Assembly: GCF_000382405.1 (NCBI RefSeq)
Contig: NZ_KB908262.1
Coordinates: forward strand, 62,001-126,000
Length of the DNA stretch: 64,000 bases
Reading direction: 5' to 3'
From: Mycobacterium sp. 141
Lineage (GTDB): Bacteria; Actinomycetota; Actinomycetes; Mycobacteriales; Mycobacteriaceae
Of this stretch, positions 42,602-50,337 are shown one piece after another. Position numbers and translations under genes: made by a program. Position 1 is the stretch's first letter. Each line of letters opens with the position of its first letter. A model generated the notes under the pieces. The model was not told where the DNA came from and made no database searches. It was given only the letters and a program-made list of their open reading frames with translations.

Positions 42602-44263
42602 TTGTTGGTGACGGCGCCGCTGCTGGGGCCCGGCTATCTGCTGTTGCGCGACGCGGTGTCGACGCCGCGTTCGTATCTGACCGATGCTGCACTGGGCCTG
42701 TCCGAGTCGGCCCCCCGCGCGGTTCCTCAGGACTTTTTCGTCGCGGTGACGTCGGCTGTGCTCGATGGCGGCGTGGTCGTCAAGGCATTGCTGGTGGCCG
42801 GCCTCTGGCTGGCGTCGTGGGGGGCCGCACGGCTGGCCGCCGGCGTTCTTCCCGACGCAGGCCGGGCCGGGCAGTTCATCGCCGCAACGCTGGCCGGGTG
42901 GAATCCGTATGTCGCCGAGCGATTACTGCAGGGCCATTGGAGTCTGCTGGTCGGTTACGGCTGCCTGCCGTGGGTCGCGACCGCGGCGATACGGCTGCGC
43001 ACCGGGTCCCGCACGCGAGGAGGACAAACCAACCCCCGCACGCGAGGAGGACAAACAAACCCCCGCACGCGAGGAGCTGCGTTCGCACTGGCGTTCTGGA
43101 CCGCTGTGGCCGGGCTGACACCGACGGGTCTGCTGCTGGCCATGGTGGTGGCACTGACCTGCGTCGCGGTACCCGGTGACGGCTGGGGACGGGCCCGGGT
43201 CGCGGGATTGAGCATGGTCGCCGCGGCGCTGGCCGCGACACCCTGGTTGACCGCGGCACTGGTGGGGGGTGCGGTGAACTCGTCGGCGTCGGCGGCGGAG
43301 TTGTCGGCCGGAATCCACGCGTTCGCCGCGCGCGCCGAACCCGGGCTGGGCGCACTGGGCAGCCTGGCCGGGCTCGGCGGTATCTGGAACAGTGCAGCCA
43401 CACCGGCGTCGCGAGCCTCGTTGTTCGCATTGCCGGCCACGCTGGTGCTGCTCGGGGTGGTGGCGGCGGGCCTGCCGGTCGTATTGCGCAATCCCGCCAG
43501 ACGTATGACGCTGCCGCTGCTGGTCCTGGCCGCTGTCGCTGTCGTCGGCCCGGCATTGACGGCGACCGGGCCCGGGATGGCACTCGTCGAGGCTGTGGTG
43601 CGAACAGTTCCCGGGCTTGGTGTGCTGCGCGACGGGCAGAAGTGGGTGGCACTGGCCATGCCCGGATATACGTTGGCGGCCGCGGCAGCTCCGCTGACGA
43701 TGCGACGCCGGCTCTCCACGACCGCGACAGCTGCGGTGTGTTGTGCGGCATTGATCGCAGTACTGCCCGACCTGGCGTGGGGCGTGGGCGGCCAGATGCG
43801 CGCCGTGCGCTATCCGACCACCTGGACGACCGCCGCCGCCCAGATCAATGCCGATCCTCGGCCGGTGGCGGTGCTCCCGCCCGACATCATGCGGCAGTTC
43901 CCCTGGGCCGGGTCGGCACCGGTACTCGACCCGCTGCCCCGCTGGCTGCGCGCCGAAGTCTTCAGCACCGGCGATCTGTCGATCGGCGGGCACATCGTGC
44001 CGGGCGAGGGCGCCCGAGCACGCGCCGTGCAGCAATTGCTGCTGTCCGGAGCGTCACCGCAGCAACTGGCCGACGCCGGTGTCGGCTGGGTGGTTCGTGA
44101 GACCGGCGGCGATGTCGCGGTGCAGCGGATCGGCGGCTCGGCGCCCGCGGCAGCGCATCGCGGCATCCTGATCGCCGCGCACCTGGTCTGGCTGGGTTTG
44201 CTGATGGCTGCCGGGATCGGGTTGGCAGTGCAGACCGCGCGCTCGTCGCATCGGCGCGGCTAG
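42602..44263 (+). CDS. Polytopic membrane protein, GT-C-like (Rv0226c type)
   Basis: A protein of about 553 residues with 10-12 membrane helices, resembling the N-terminal half of AftD-like glycosyltransferases (DAVSTPRSYLTDAALG, WNPYVAERLLQGHWSLLVGY). The second motif is shared with remembered Rv0226c. A hydrophobic stretch continues in frame upstream to 42557, but only ATT or CTG codons are available there; TTG 42602 is the first standard start and cuts into the first helix, so the true start is unsettled. Three 9-codon repeats (RTRGGQTNP) interrupt a loop near residues 137-160. It is probably co-transcribed with the preceding DUF3068 gene. Confidence 0.8.
   Translation: MLVTAPLLGPGYLLLRDAVSTPRSYLTDAALGLSESAPRAVPQDFFVAVTSAVLDGGVVVKALLVAGLWLASWGAARLAAGVLPDAGRAGQFIAATLAGWNPYVAERLLQGHWSLLVGYGCLPWVATAAIRLRTGSRTRGGQTNPRTRGGQTNPRTRGAAFALAFWTAVAGLTPTGLLLAMVVALTCVAVPGDGWGRARVAGLSMVAAALAATPWLTAALVGGAVNSSASAAELSAGIHAFAARAEPGLGALGSLAGLGGIWNSAATPASRASLFALPATLVLLGVVAAGLPVVLRNPARRMTLPLLVLAAVAVVGPALTATGPGMALVEAVVRTVPGLGVLRDGQKWVALAMPGYTLAAAAAPLTMRRRLSTTATAAVCCAALIAVLPDLAWGVGGQMRAVRYPTTWTTAAAQINADPRPVAVLPPDIMRQFPWAGSAPVLDPLPRWLRAEVFSTGDLSIGGHIVPGEGARARAVQQLLLSGASPQQLADAGVGWVVRETGGDVAVQRIGGSAPAAAHRGILIAAHLVWLGLLMAAGIGLAVQTARSSHRRG
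43008..43080 (+). repeat. In-frame 27-bp tandem repeat in the Rv0226c-type gene
   Basis: Two full 27-bp units (starting at 43011 and 43038) and a 15-bp third encode TRGGQTNPR twice then TRG. The DNA unit contains GCACGCGAGGAGGACAAAC, whose ACGCGAGGAG core is shared with the arrays in the TPP locus. It lies between a predicted helix ending RLRTG and the next helix beginning FALAFWTAV, so it lengthens a loop. The reading frame is preserved. Units are almost identical, indicating recent amplification. Confidence 0.88.
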
Positions 44264-44713
44264 CGCAGGGCGTGGCCGTACGTGGCAGCGGCCACCGGGT
44301 CACGGCCGCGGACGACACACCCGGGGCAGTCACACCCGCCACATCAGTCCCGGTCCCGAGAGCACAAGCGTTGTGCCCGGCTGTTAGCGACAAAGTCGCG
44401 GAAATCGCCTCAACCGCAACGCTGTTCACTGCGACACCGCGCGACGAACCTCACTGAACGCGCCAACAACGCCAGTCGCACCAGCAACAGAATATTCTGC
44501 GCCCGCATATCGGCGACCTTGTCGCTCGCAGCGCGGGCACGTAACCAGTGCGACGGAAAGGGTCCTGTGGTGCCAAATTGGTGCATGGGATTGGCCGACG
44601 CGAGACGACTGATGCCTGTGGTGCCTATGTGGCGATTTCCGCGACTTTGTCGCTAATAGCCGGGCACACCCACTACGGTCTCGGCACGGTGACGGATGTG
44701 ACTGTTGTGAAAC
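44264..44713. other. Gene-free interval holding a MITE-like element
   Basis: This 450-bp space between two convergent genes has no credible coding frame. Most of it is the 297-bp inverted-repeat element annotated separately; the flanks (44264-44371 and 44669-44713) show nothing recognisable. Confidence 0.7.
44372..44668. mobile_element. MITE-like 297-bp element with 38-bp terminal inverted repeats
   Basis: Positions 44372-44409 and 44631-44668 are inverted copies of each other over 38 bases with a single mismatch. The arms begin TGTGCCCGGCT and include AGCGACAAAGTCGCGG, which is itself a small palindrome. The interior (about 220 bp) has no ORF with coding character and contains a weaker related segment near 44505-44550. 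Pairing ends abruptly at both outer borders, as expected for the termini of a nonautonomous element, but I see no clear target-site duplication. Alternatives are a folded RNA or a complex bidirectional terminator. No matching transposase is in the window. Confidence 0.65.
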
Positions 44714-45901
44714 TTAGACCAGGCCGCTGATGTAACGCCCGTCGCGCACAGACTCCAGCACGGTGCGCATCGCCTCGGCACTCTGCGCCCAGGAGAATTC
44801 GTCACTACGGGTCTGCGCCTTGCTGCCCAGCTGGACCCGCAGGACACCGTCGGACAGCAGCCGGCCGAGTCCTTCGACGAGGCCGTCGCGGTCCTCGACC
44901 AGCAGTCCGGTCACTCCGTCGACGATCGAATCGGTCAGCCCACCCGAGGCGCGATAGCCAATGGTGGGTACGCCGTGCTGGGCGGCCTCGGTCACCGCCA
45001 GCCCCCAGCCTTCCTTGCGGGACGGCAGCACATGCACCCAACTCTGTTGCAGCACACGGTGTTTGGTCACATCGTCGACGTGGCCGTGGAACGTCACCGC
45101 GTCGCTGATGCCGAGCAATTCGGCGTGGTCGACCAGGCGCTGCCGCCACCAGCCGTCGCCGAGGATGTCCAGGTGTAGGTCCGGGATGCTGGCCTGCAAC
45201 GTCGCGATCGCTTCCAGCGCATCCTCGATCTGCTTGTGCGGCACCAGCCGTGACAGCACCACCACGCGCGGTGTGTATGAGCGCGGTAATTCCAGGCTTT
45301 GCGCCGGGGCTTCGTCAAGACCGTTGCGCACCACAGCGATTCGATTGGAATCCACACCGAGTTCGTTGAGGTCGCGGGCCGAGGGCAAAGACACCGTGAC
45401 GTACTGGTTGTATCGATGCAGCAGCGGCGACAACCGCGACTCGACGAACCACCCGACCCGGCCCATCACCGGCCCCGCCACGGGCCACAGCTCACGGTGG
45501 CAGTGGTGAACCAGCACCGCCACCCGCCGGCCGAACGCCAGCCGGGCCAGAAATGGCAGACCATTCTGGGTGTCGACGACAACATCGGGTCTCACGCGCC
45601 GCAGCGGCCCGAGACCGATGCGGGCCAGGACCATCGCCAGACCGGCCCAGATGTAGACCGTGTGGCGGCCGCCGGCACGGCTGATCCGCACGCCGTCGAC
45701 GACTTCATTGCGGGCCGCACCCGAATACCGGGCCGTGCGCAGGGTGACATCGACTCCACGACCGGCCAGATACGCGCCGATGCGCTGTACATAGGCCTCG
45801 CTGCCGCCGCCCTGCGGGTGGCCGGTATCGCGCCAACACAACAGCAGGACGGCACGCACGCGAGGAGCACCAACCTGTGGCTGCACGGGACGGTCGGACA
45901 T
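44714..45901 (-). CDS. GT4-family glycosyltransferase (Rv0225 type)
   Basis: A 395-residue retaining glycosyltransferase with GT-B fold. N-terminal CWRDTGHPQGGGSEAYVQRIG carries the donor-loop glycines; VLVHHCHRELWPV, VVLSRLVPHKQIEDALEA and HVLPSRKEGWGLAVTEAAQHG (the E-x7-E nucleotide-sugar motif) are typical of GT4. It probably transfers a mannose-like sugar in envelope glycan assembly, but donor and acceptor are not set by sequence. It lies 33 bases from the divergent methyltransferase gene, sharing a compact promoter. The same pair occurs in M. tuberculosis (Rv0225/Rv0224c). Confidence 0.9.
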   Translation of the reverse strand: MSDRPVQPQVGAPRVRAVLLLCWRDTGHPQGGGSEAYVQRIGAYLAGRGVDVTLRTARYSGAARNEVVDGVRISRAGGRHTVYIWAGLAMVLARIGLGPLRRVRPDVVVDTQNGLPFLARLAFGRRVAVLVHHCHRELWPVAGPVMGRVGWFVESRLSPLLHRYNQYVTVSLPSARDLNELGVDSNRIAVVRNGLDEAPAQSLELPRSYTPRVVVLSRLVPHKQIEDALEAIATLQASIPDLHLDILGDGWWRQRLVDHAELLGISDAVTFHGHVDDVTKHRVLQQSWVHVLPSRKEGWGLAVTEAAQHGVPTIGYRASGGLTDSIVDGVTGLLVEDRDGLVEGLGRLLSDGVLRVQLGSKAQTRSDEFSWAQSAEAMRTVLESVRDGRYISGLV

Positions 45902-45934
45902 CGTGTCGAGGGTACCGGTGAGTAGTTTGGGCGA

Positions 45935-46696
45935 GTGCAGCCCACCGCACTCTTTGCCCGCCGGGCCGGCCTACGGCGCTCAGTACGTCTGCTGAGCGAG
46001 TTCCGCTTCGAGCAGACCGAACCGGCCCGGTTCTACGGCGCGCTGGCCGATGACACGGTTGCCATGGTCACCGATCTGTGGACCGGCTGCACCGGTGATC
46101 TCGCGACGGGACGCACCGTTGTCGACGTGGGCGGTGGGCCCGGCTACTTCGCCTCCGCGTTCGAGGCCGCCGGAATGCATTACATCGGTGTCGAACCCGA
46201 TCCCCGCGAGATGCATGCGGGTCCCGCGGGTGACGTCGCTGGCGGCAGGTTCGTGCGGGCGTCCGGGATGGCGCTGCCGTTCACCGACGACAGCGTCGAC
46301 ATCTGCCTGTCGTCCAATGTGGCCGAGCATGTGCCGCAACCGTGGCTGCTGGGCAACGAGATGCTGCGGGTCACTCGGCCGGGCGGGTTGGTGGTGCTGT
46401 CCTACACGGTGTGGCTGGGTCCGTTCGGCGGTCACGAGATGGGGCTGACGCACTATCTCGGCGGGGCGCGCGCCGCCGAGAGGTACACCCGAAAACACGG
46501 CCACCGACCGAAAAACGACTACGGATCGTCACTATTCGCGGTGTCAGCTGTCGACGGACTGCAGTGGGCGGCCAGCACCGGGGCGCTCGTCGCCGCATTC
46601 CCCCGCTACCATCCACGATGGGCCTGGTGGATGACCTCCGTCCCCGGGTTGCGGGAGTTTCTGGTGAGCAACCTGGTGCTGGTCCTCCAGCCCTGA
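45935..46696 (+). CDS. Class I SAM-dependent methyltransferase (Rv0224c type)
   Basis: A 253-residue methyltransferase of the UbiE/Methyltransf_11 group. SAM motif I is VVDVGGGPGYFASAFEAAG with the acidic VEPDP after strand two; SSNVAEHVPQPWLLGNEMLRVTRPGG is the post-motif region. No substrate motif is recognisable. GTG start at a purine-rich site. Its partnership with the divergent GT4 gene and Rv0226c/0227c-type membrane proteins suggests methylation of an envelope glycan or lipid. Length agrees with Rv0224c. Confidence 0.88.
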   Translation: MQPTALFARRAGLRRSVRLLSEFRFEQTEPARFYGALADDTVAMVTDLWTGCTGDLATGRTVVDVGGGPGYFASAFEAAGMHYIGVEPDPREMHAGPAGDVAGGRFVRASGMALPFTDDSVDICLSSNVAEHVPQPWLLGNEMLRVTRPGGLVVLSYTVWLGPFGGHEMGLTHYLGGARAAERYTRKHGHRPKNDYGSSLFAVSAVDGLQWAASTGALVAAFPRYHPRWAWWMTSVPGLREFLVSNLVLVLQP

Positions 46697-46871
46697 GGAT
46701 TCGCCGATCGGGACAGTTCTCGTTTTCCCGCCGCCGAGGCGATCACCCACTCCCCCGTAGACCCCGAGGAGCCGCGACCCTGCCAGGAAACCGACAGGCG
46801 ATGTTCAGGTTGCCCAGCTACGGTGGCGCCCATTCGACCACCCGTAGCAAACGATTCTAGGGAGAAACCCG

Positions 46872-47093
46872 ATGGCAGTCTCGGTTGATTTGGCCAAATC
46901 GCTCGACAAGGCATACGAGGAGAAGACTCTCAAGGACATCCTGGATGCGTCGCCTGCGGCGCTCGCCGGCGTCACCGACGCCGACGCCAAACACCTCGAG
47001 GAAGCGTTCAACATCAAGACCGTGCGCCAGCTGGGTGCCAACAAGTTCTTCGCTGTCGCTGCGGCCCTGGTGGCGCTGGAGAACGCCGGCTGA
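46872..47093 (+). CDS. Small helical protein, 73 residues, function unknown
   Basis: A 73-residue protein from ATG with AGGGAG eight bases upstream. The sequence is fully helical in character: LAKSLDKAYEEKTLKDILDA, then SPAALAGVTDADAKHLEEAF, then NIKTVRQLGANKFFAVAAAL. The central VTDADAKHLEEAFNIKTVRQL resembles a helix-hairpin-helix segment, a fold used for nonspecific DNA or protein contacts. No signal peptide or cysteines. Codon use is biased to highly used GC-ending codons (AAG, CTC, GCC), which suggests good expression. I do not recognise a named family. Confidence 0.8.
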   Translation: MAVSVDLAKSLDKAYEEKTLKDILDASPAALAGVTDADAKHLEEAFNIKTVRQLGANKFFAVAAALVALENAG

Positions 47094-47225
47094 TTTTCCC
47101 GCGCGGGCACCTGATGTGATCGGTGTCGCGCCTGAAAGAGGGTCTTCGTGCCGCCGGCGCGGACTACATCGACATCGTCGCTATAGCCCGCGCCGACAAC
47201 CACCCTGTCTGACAGTGGATCGAGG

Positions 47226-48731
47226 CTAGGGTGTGCCGCGTCCGTGAATGTCTGCGGTTGAAGCAGACTCTGCGCCGGTAGCAGATGCGTGCACCGTGAG
47301 CGCATCGTCCGATTTACCTTTACCGGACCTCAGCTCGTGCTGCGTATACAGCCAGATTGGTATGAATACCGCGAGCACGACGAAGCCTAGCAAGGTTGAG
47401 GTCCAACCGATTTCGAGGCTGTTGAGGTAGACCACACCGATCACACACAGCGGCACATTGAACAGGCCGAAGCCCAGGGCCACCCACTTCCAGCCCCTGG
47501 GTGCCTTGAAAGGTCGTTCCAGGTTGGCGAAGGCTGGATTCGTCTTGGCTTTGAAGTAGGCGAACAGGCCGATGCCATTGGCGCAGGTGTAGCCGATGGC
47601 TGAGGCCGCCAGGATCGCCGGGATGGATCCGATAAATAGCAGCGCCAGGTTGAATGCCGCGGCGGCGAACATGGCAACGAACGGGGTTCCCCGACGATTC
47701 GTGTGGCCGAGTACTCGGGGCAGGTTTCCTTCCTCTGCCATGGAGTGCAGGGCGCGGGCGGAACCCAGGTAAGCGGTTTGGATGATCAGGATCATCGCCG
47801 CGATCAGCATGATGATGGTGACGGTGGTACCGGCATCGCCGAAGACCGAATGGGCGACGGGGACGAGGGGTGAGATGGGTTCGGCCTGTACACCGTCGAC
47901 GCCGAGGACACCGATGACTACGGCTTGCACCAGGACGAACGAGAAGAAGCAGATGACGCCGCAGGTATACAGCGCTTTGGGGACGTCCTTGCCGGGTTTC
48001 TTGTATTCGGGGGCGTAGATGGCGGCAGTTTCCCAGCCTCCGGTACTCCACAGGGCGATGGCGAAGAGGCCGAAGAGGATCAGGATGTGATGTGAGTTCC
48101 AGGACCAGTCAGCCGGCATCCAGTTGTCGGTGATGTTGGCCATGTCAACGTGGCCGGTGGCAAAGGGCGCGACAGTCAGGACGGCCAGGGGGATCAGTGA
48201 CACAGCTGCGAGGATGTACCCGAGGATGGCGCCGTCCTTGAGGCCGAACCAGTTCACCACGGACAAGAGGGTGAAGATGACCACACCCGAGATCAGGCCA
48301 AGCTGGTATTCGCTGAAGTGTGCGGCCAGCCCCGGAAACAGCCCCTCCAAGTAACCGCCGACCAGGATGGAGAAGATCGACAGCACCGAACTCCAGGCGA
48401 GGGCGTAAAACCACGCACAGGAGCCGCCGAGCAGTTTTCCCTTGTCGTATTTGCCCTTGTAGTTTTCGGTGCGGAACACCTGCTGCACGAAACCGGGCAG
48501 GCCAGAGGCTTCGGGGAAGGTGGTGGCCAATTCGGCGTAGGCGGTGTTCTGGAAGAAGGTCTGAAGGATTGACAGTCCCCAGACAAGGATCGCGGCGGCC
48601 GCCACGTAGCTGGGCAAGTAGCCCAAGGATGGCAGGATCAACAAGGGCACGCCCAGCGCGATGGCCAGCCCTTGCTTCCAGTCGATCGACCGTTTCAGGT
48701 GATCGGCTCCATCCAAAGTTTCTTGACTCAT
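47226..48731 (-). CDS. APC-superfamily amino acid/amine permease
   Basis: A 501-residue transporter with 12 predicted helices. LAIALGVPLLILPSLGYLPS corresponds to helix 1, which in APC proteins carries the substrate-contacting unwound region; YAELATTFPEASGLPGFV is the conserved helix 2-3 loop; LWSTGGWETAAIYAPEYKKPGKDVPKAL is the typical helix 6 to cytoplasmic motif. Substrate is probably a small amine or amino acid. The ATG has AAAGGA seven bases upstream. It is the downstream-most gene of the A+T-richer module containing a trimethylamine-monooxygenase-like enzyme, so an amine substrate is a fair inference. Confidence 0.88.
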   Translation of the reverse strand: MSQETLDGADHLKRSIDWKQGLAIALGVPLLILPSLGYLPSYVAAAAILVWGLSILQTFFQNTAYAELATTFPEASGLPGFVQQVFRTENYKGKYDKGKLLGGSCAWFYALAWSSVLSIFSILVGGYLEGLFPGLAAHFSEYQLGLISGVVIFTLLSVVNWFGLKDGAILGYILAAVSLIPLAVLTVAPFATGHVDMANITDNWMPADWSWNSHHILILFGLFAIALWSTGGWETAAIYAPEYKKPGKDVPKALYTCGVICFFSFVLVQAVVIGVLGVDGVQAEPISPLVPVAHSVFGDAGTTVTIIMLIAAMILIIQTAYLGSARALHSMAEEGNLPRVLGHTNRRGTPFVAMFAAAAFNLALLFIGSIPAILAASAIGYTCANGIGLFAYFKAKTNPAFANLERPFKAPRGWKWVALGFGLFNVPLCVIGVVYLNSLEIGWTSTLLGFVVLAVFIPIWLYTQHELRSGKGKSDDALTVHASATGAESASTADIHGRGTP

Positions 48732-48968
48732 GAGATTTTCCTTTGATAAAGGCGAAAGGTTATAAATAGTCCTACTGACAATTTGAGAGGGCATTACCTG
48801 CCGTCGTCCGGCAGGATCAACAAGAGCAACCGGGTGGCAGCTCTACGGTGGATGCCCTCGGCGACACCCATCACCGCCCAGTAAAAAACGCACGAGACCG
48901 AGGTGCACGCAGATATTGGGCAGGCCGCACGTTTGTTGTCTGCGAGCGGCTGGGTAGGGACACGAATC

Positions 48969-49379
48969 TCAGATTTCGAAGTACCGGAAGGAGTGAGATT
49001 CCAAACCGTCTGGGTTGGGTCCGTAAGTGGTGAGCATCCGCGCGTAGACGGGCGCCCAGTACCGGCCCAAGCGTCCGGCATTCACGCGAGCCGAATCACC
49101 TGGTCCCAGAATGACAGACTCACCGTCGCACTCGATATGGAGTTCGCCTTCCACAACGAAGGCCGTCTCTGTGTGCGGGTGGAAGTCCTCCCAACCACAG
49201 CGATCCATCTCCCACTCCGAGAGTATGAAATCATCCCAAGCACCCACAGGATCGGCGTTTACGAACCTGCAGCGCATCCGAGGCCATTCATCCTTCATGG
49301 CCTCCACGGGTTTCGCCGGCCAGGAATCGATTGCTTTCCCCGTCGTCAGTGTCGAAGGCGGGTTGGTGGATTTCGTCAT
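48969..49379 (-). CDS. Cupin-domain protein
   Basis: A 136-residue single cupin. The metal-binding motif HPHTETAFVVEGELHIECDG has the two histidines and glutamate of cupin box 1; VILGPGDSARVNAG is box 2, where the usual histidine is replaced. Such domains are either metalloenzymes or ligand-binding stabilising proteins. It lies between the permease and TetR genes on the same strand. A second, different cupin is four genes further upstream, and the pair flanking an FMO is unusual. No specific reaction can be assigned. Confidence 0.8.
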   Translation of the reverse strand: MTKSTNPPSTLTTGKAIDSWPAKPVEAMKDEWPRMRCRFVNADPVGAWDDFILSEWEMDRCGWEDFHPHTETAFVVEGELHIECDGESVILGPGDSARVNAGRLGRYWAPVYARMLTTYGPNPDGLESHSFRYFEI

Positions 49380-49638
49380 TTGCTATCCGTTTCTCAGAGC
49401 AATCCGTATTACGGAAGGCTCCCGTCAATAATTCAGGAAAAGGAAGACAGACGTTTTCAAATGGGCAACAGTCCTCAAAGAAAACGCGGAATCTGTCAAC
49501 CTTTCTTAACACACAGTTTTCGGTGACTACGCCAATGAGGACGCAGGCTCCAGGCCCTCCATCACCGACCTGGTCTCTCACTGCGGAGCGTAGAGTCCAG
49601 GTCGACCTGTCGGGTCGATGGTGTTACGGCCCGCGGGT

Positions 49639-50226
49639 TTAGACGCCGGCCTTGATCAGAAGTGCATCAACCATTGTGAAGAACATGGCGCGGAAATCGG
49701 TCGCCGTAGGGTCGGTCATATACTGAATGGCCGCTCCGTCGTAGATCATCAGAAATGACCGTACGAGCGTAGTGAATTCCATGACACACTTGTCACCGTT
49801 GTTTTCGGCTGCGGCGGAGAAGATATTTCCCAACTCCACCACGTAGGCAGGATAAATCTTTGCGGCCAGCGGGCTTACGGAAGCATTTCGCGTTGCCCAC
49901 AGGATGAGCTCGATCTCGGCGAGGAGGCTTGCGGGCTCTTCGGTCAACATGCGCCAGTATTCTTCGGCCACCTGTTCCACAGCCTTACGGAGTCCCAGGT
50001 GAACCGAAATGTCGCGAGAAAATTGGTTCAAGTTCTTCAACCAAGCTTCGGCGGCCGCGTCCATGAGCTCGCTCTTATCCTCGAAGCAATAGTGTGCGGT
50101 CGCCAAGGGTGCCTTGGCCTCCTTGGCGATGGCCCGCATGGTCACTGACTGAACACCTTTACGCCTCATTAGTTCCAGGGTCGCTGAAATCAGCTGTCCT
50201 CGTCGTTCGTCTGCGGACACCCGCAT
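49639..50226 (-). CDS. TetR-family regulator of the amine-oxidation module
   Basis: A 195-residue TetR-family protein: RGQLISATLELMRRKGVQSV, then MRAIAKEAKAPLATAHYCFE with the recognition helix. ATG with GGAGGGG eight bases upstream gives MRVSADERRG and is chosen over an earlier in-frame start. The C-terminal domain is typical in length and is hydrophobic enough for a small ligand. It sits between the FMO and first cupin gene, so local autoregulation is likely. TGACA/TGTCA inverted repeats upstream of the FMO and second cupin are candidate binding sites (inference). Confidence 0.88.
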   Translation of the reverse strand: MRVSADERRGQLISATLELMRRKGVQSVTMRAIAKEAKAPLATAHYCFEDKSELMDAAAEAWLKNLNQFSRDISVHLGLRKAVEQVAEEYWRMLTEEPASLLAEIELILWATRNASVSPLAAKIYPAYVVELGNIFSAAAENNGDKCVMEFTTLVRSFLMIYDGAAIQYMTDPTATDFRAMFFTMVDALLIKAGV

Positions 50227-50298
50227 AGCCACCCCTCCAGTCACCTGGTTTCACTCCGTCTGAGAATCTTCCCCAAGACTATTGCTTGGACTACAGAG

Positions 50299-50315
50299 TT
50301 TCCCATCTTGGGAAA
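50299..50315 (-). terminator. Small inverted repeat between FMO and TetR genes
   Basis: TTTCCCA and TGGGAAA surround TCT, a perfect 7-bp hairpin located 23 bases beyond the FMO stop and 73 bases before the TetR start codon. It could be a weak terminator of the FMO message or an operator for the TetR gene. No T-run follows. Confidence 0.45.
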
Positions 50316-50337
50316 GGCAGGTGACTGGAGCATCGGC

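Noticed and set aside
41205-42692. Upstream extension of the acyltransferase-3 gene to 894 codons
   Set aside because: The extension runs antisense through the DUF3068 gene and lacks coding character; the acyltransferase signature begins right after GTG 41204.
47101-47194. GC-rich inverted repeats between the 73-residue gene and the permease gene as a terminator
   Set aside because: Stems are only 7-8 bp with loops of 25 bases or more; not clearly above chance in such GC-rich sequence.
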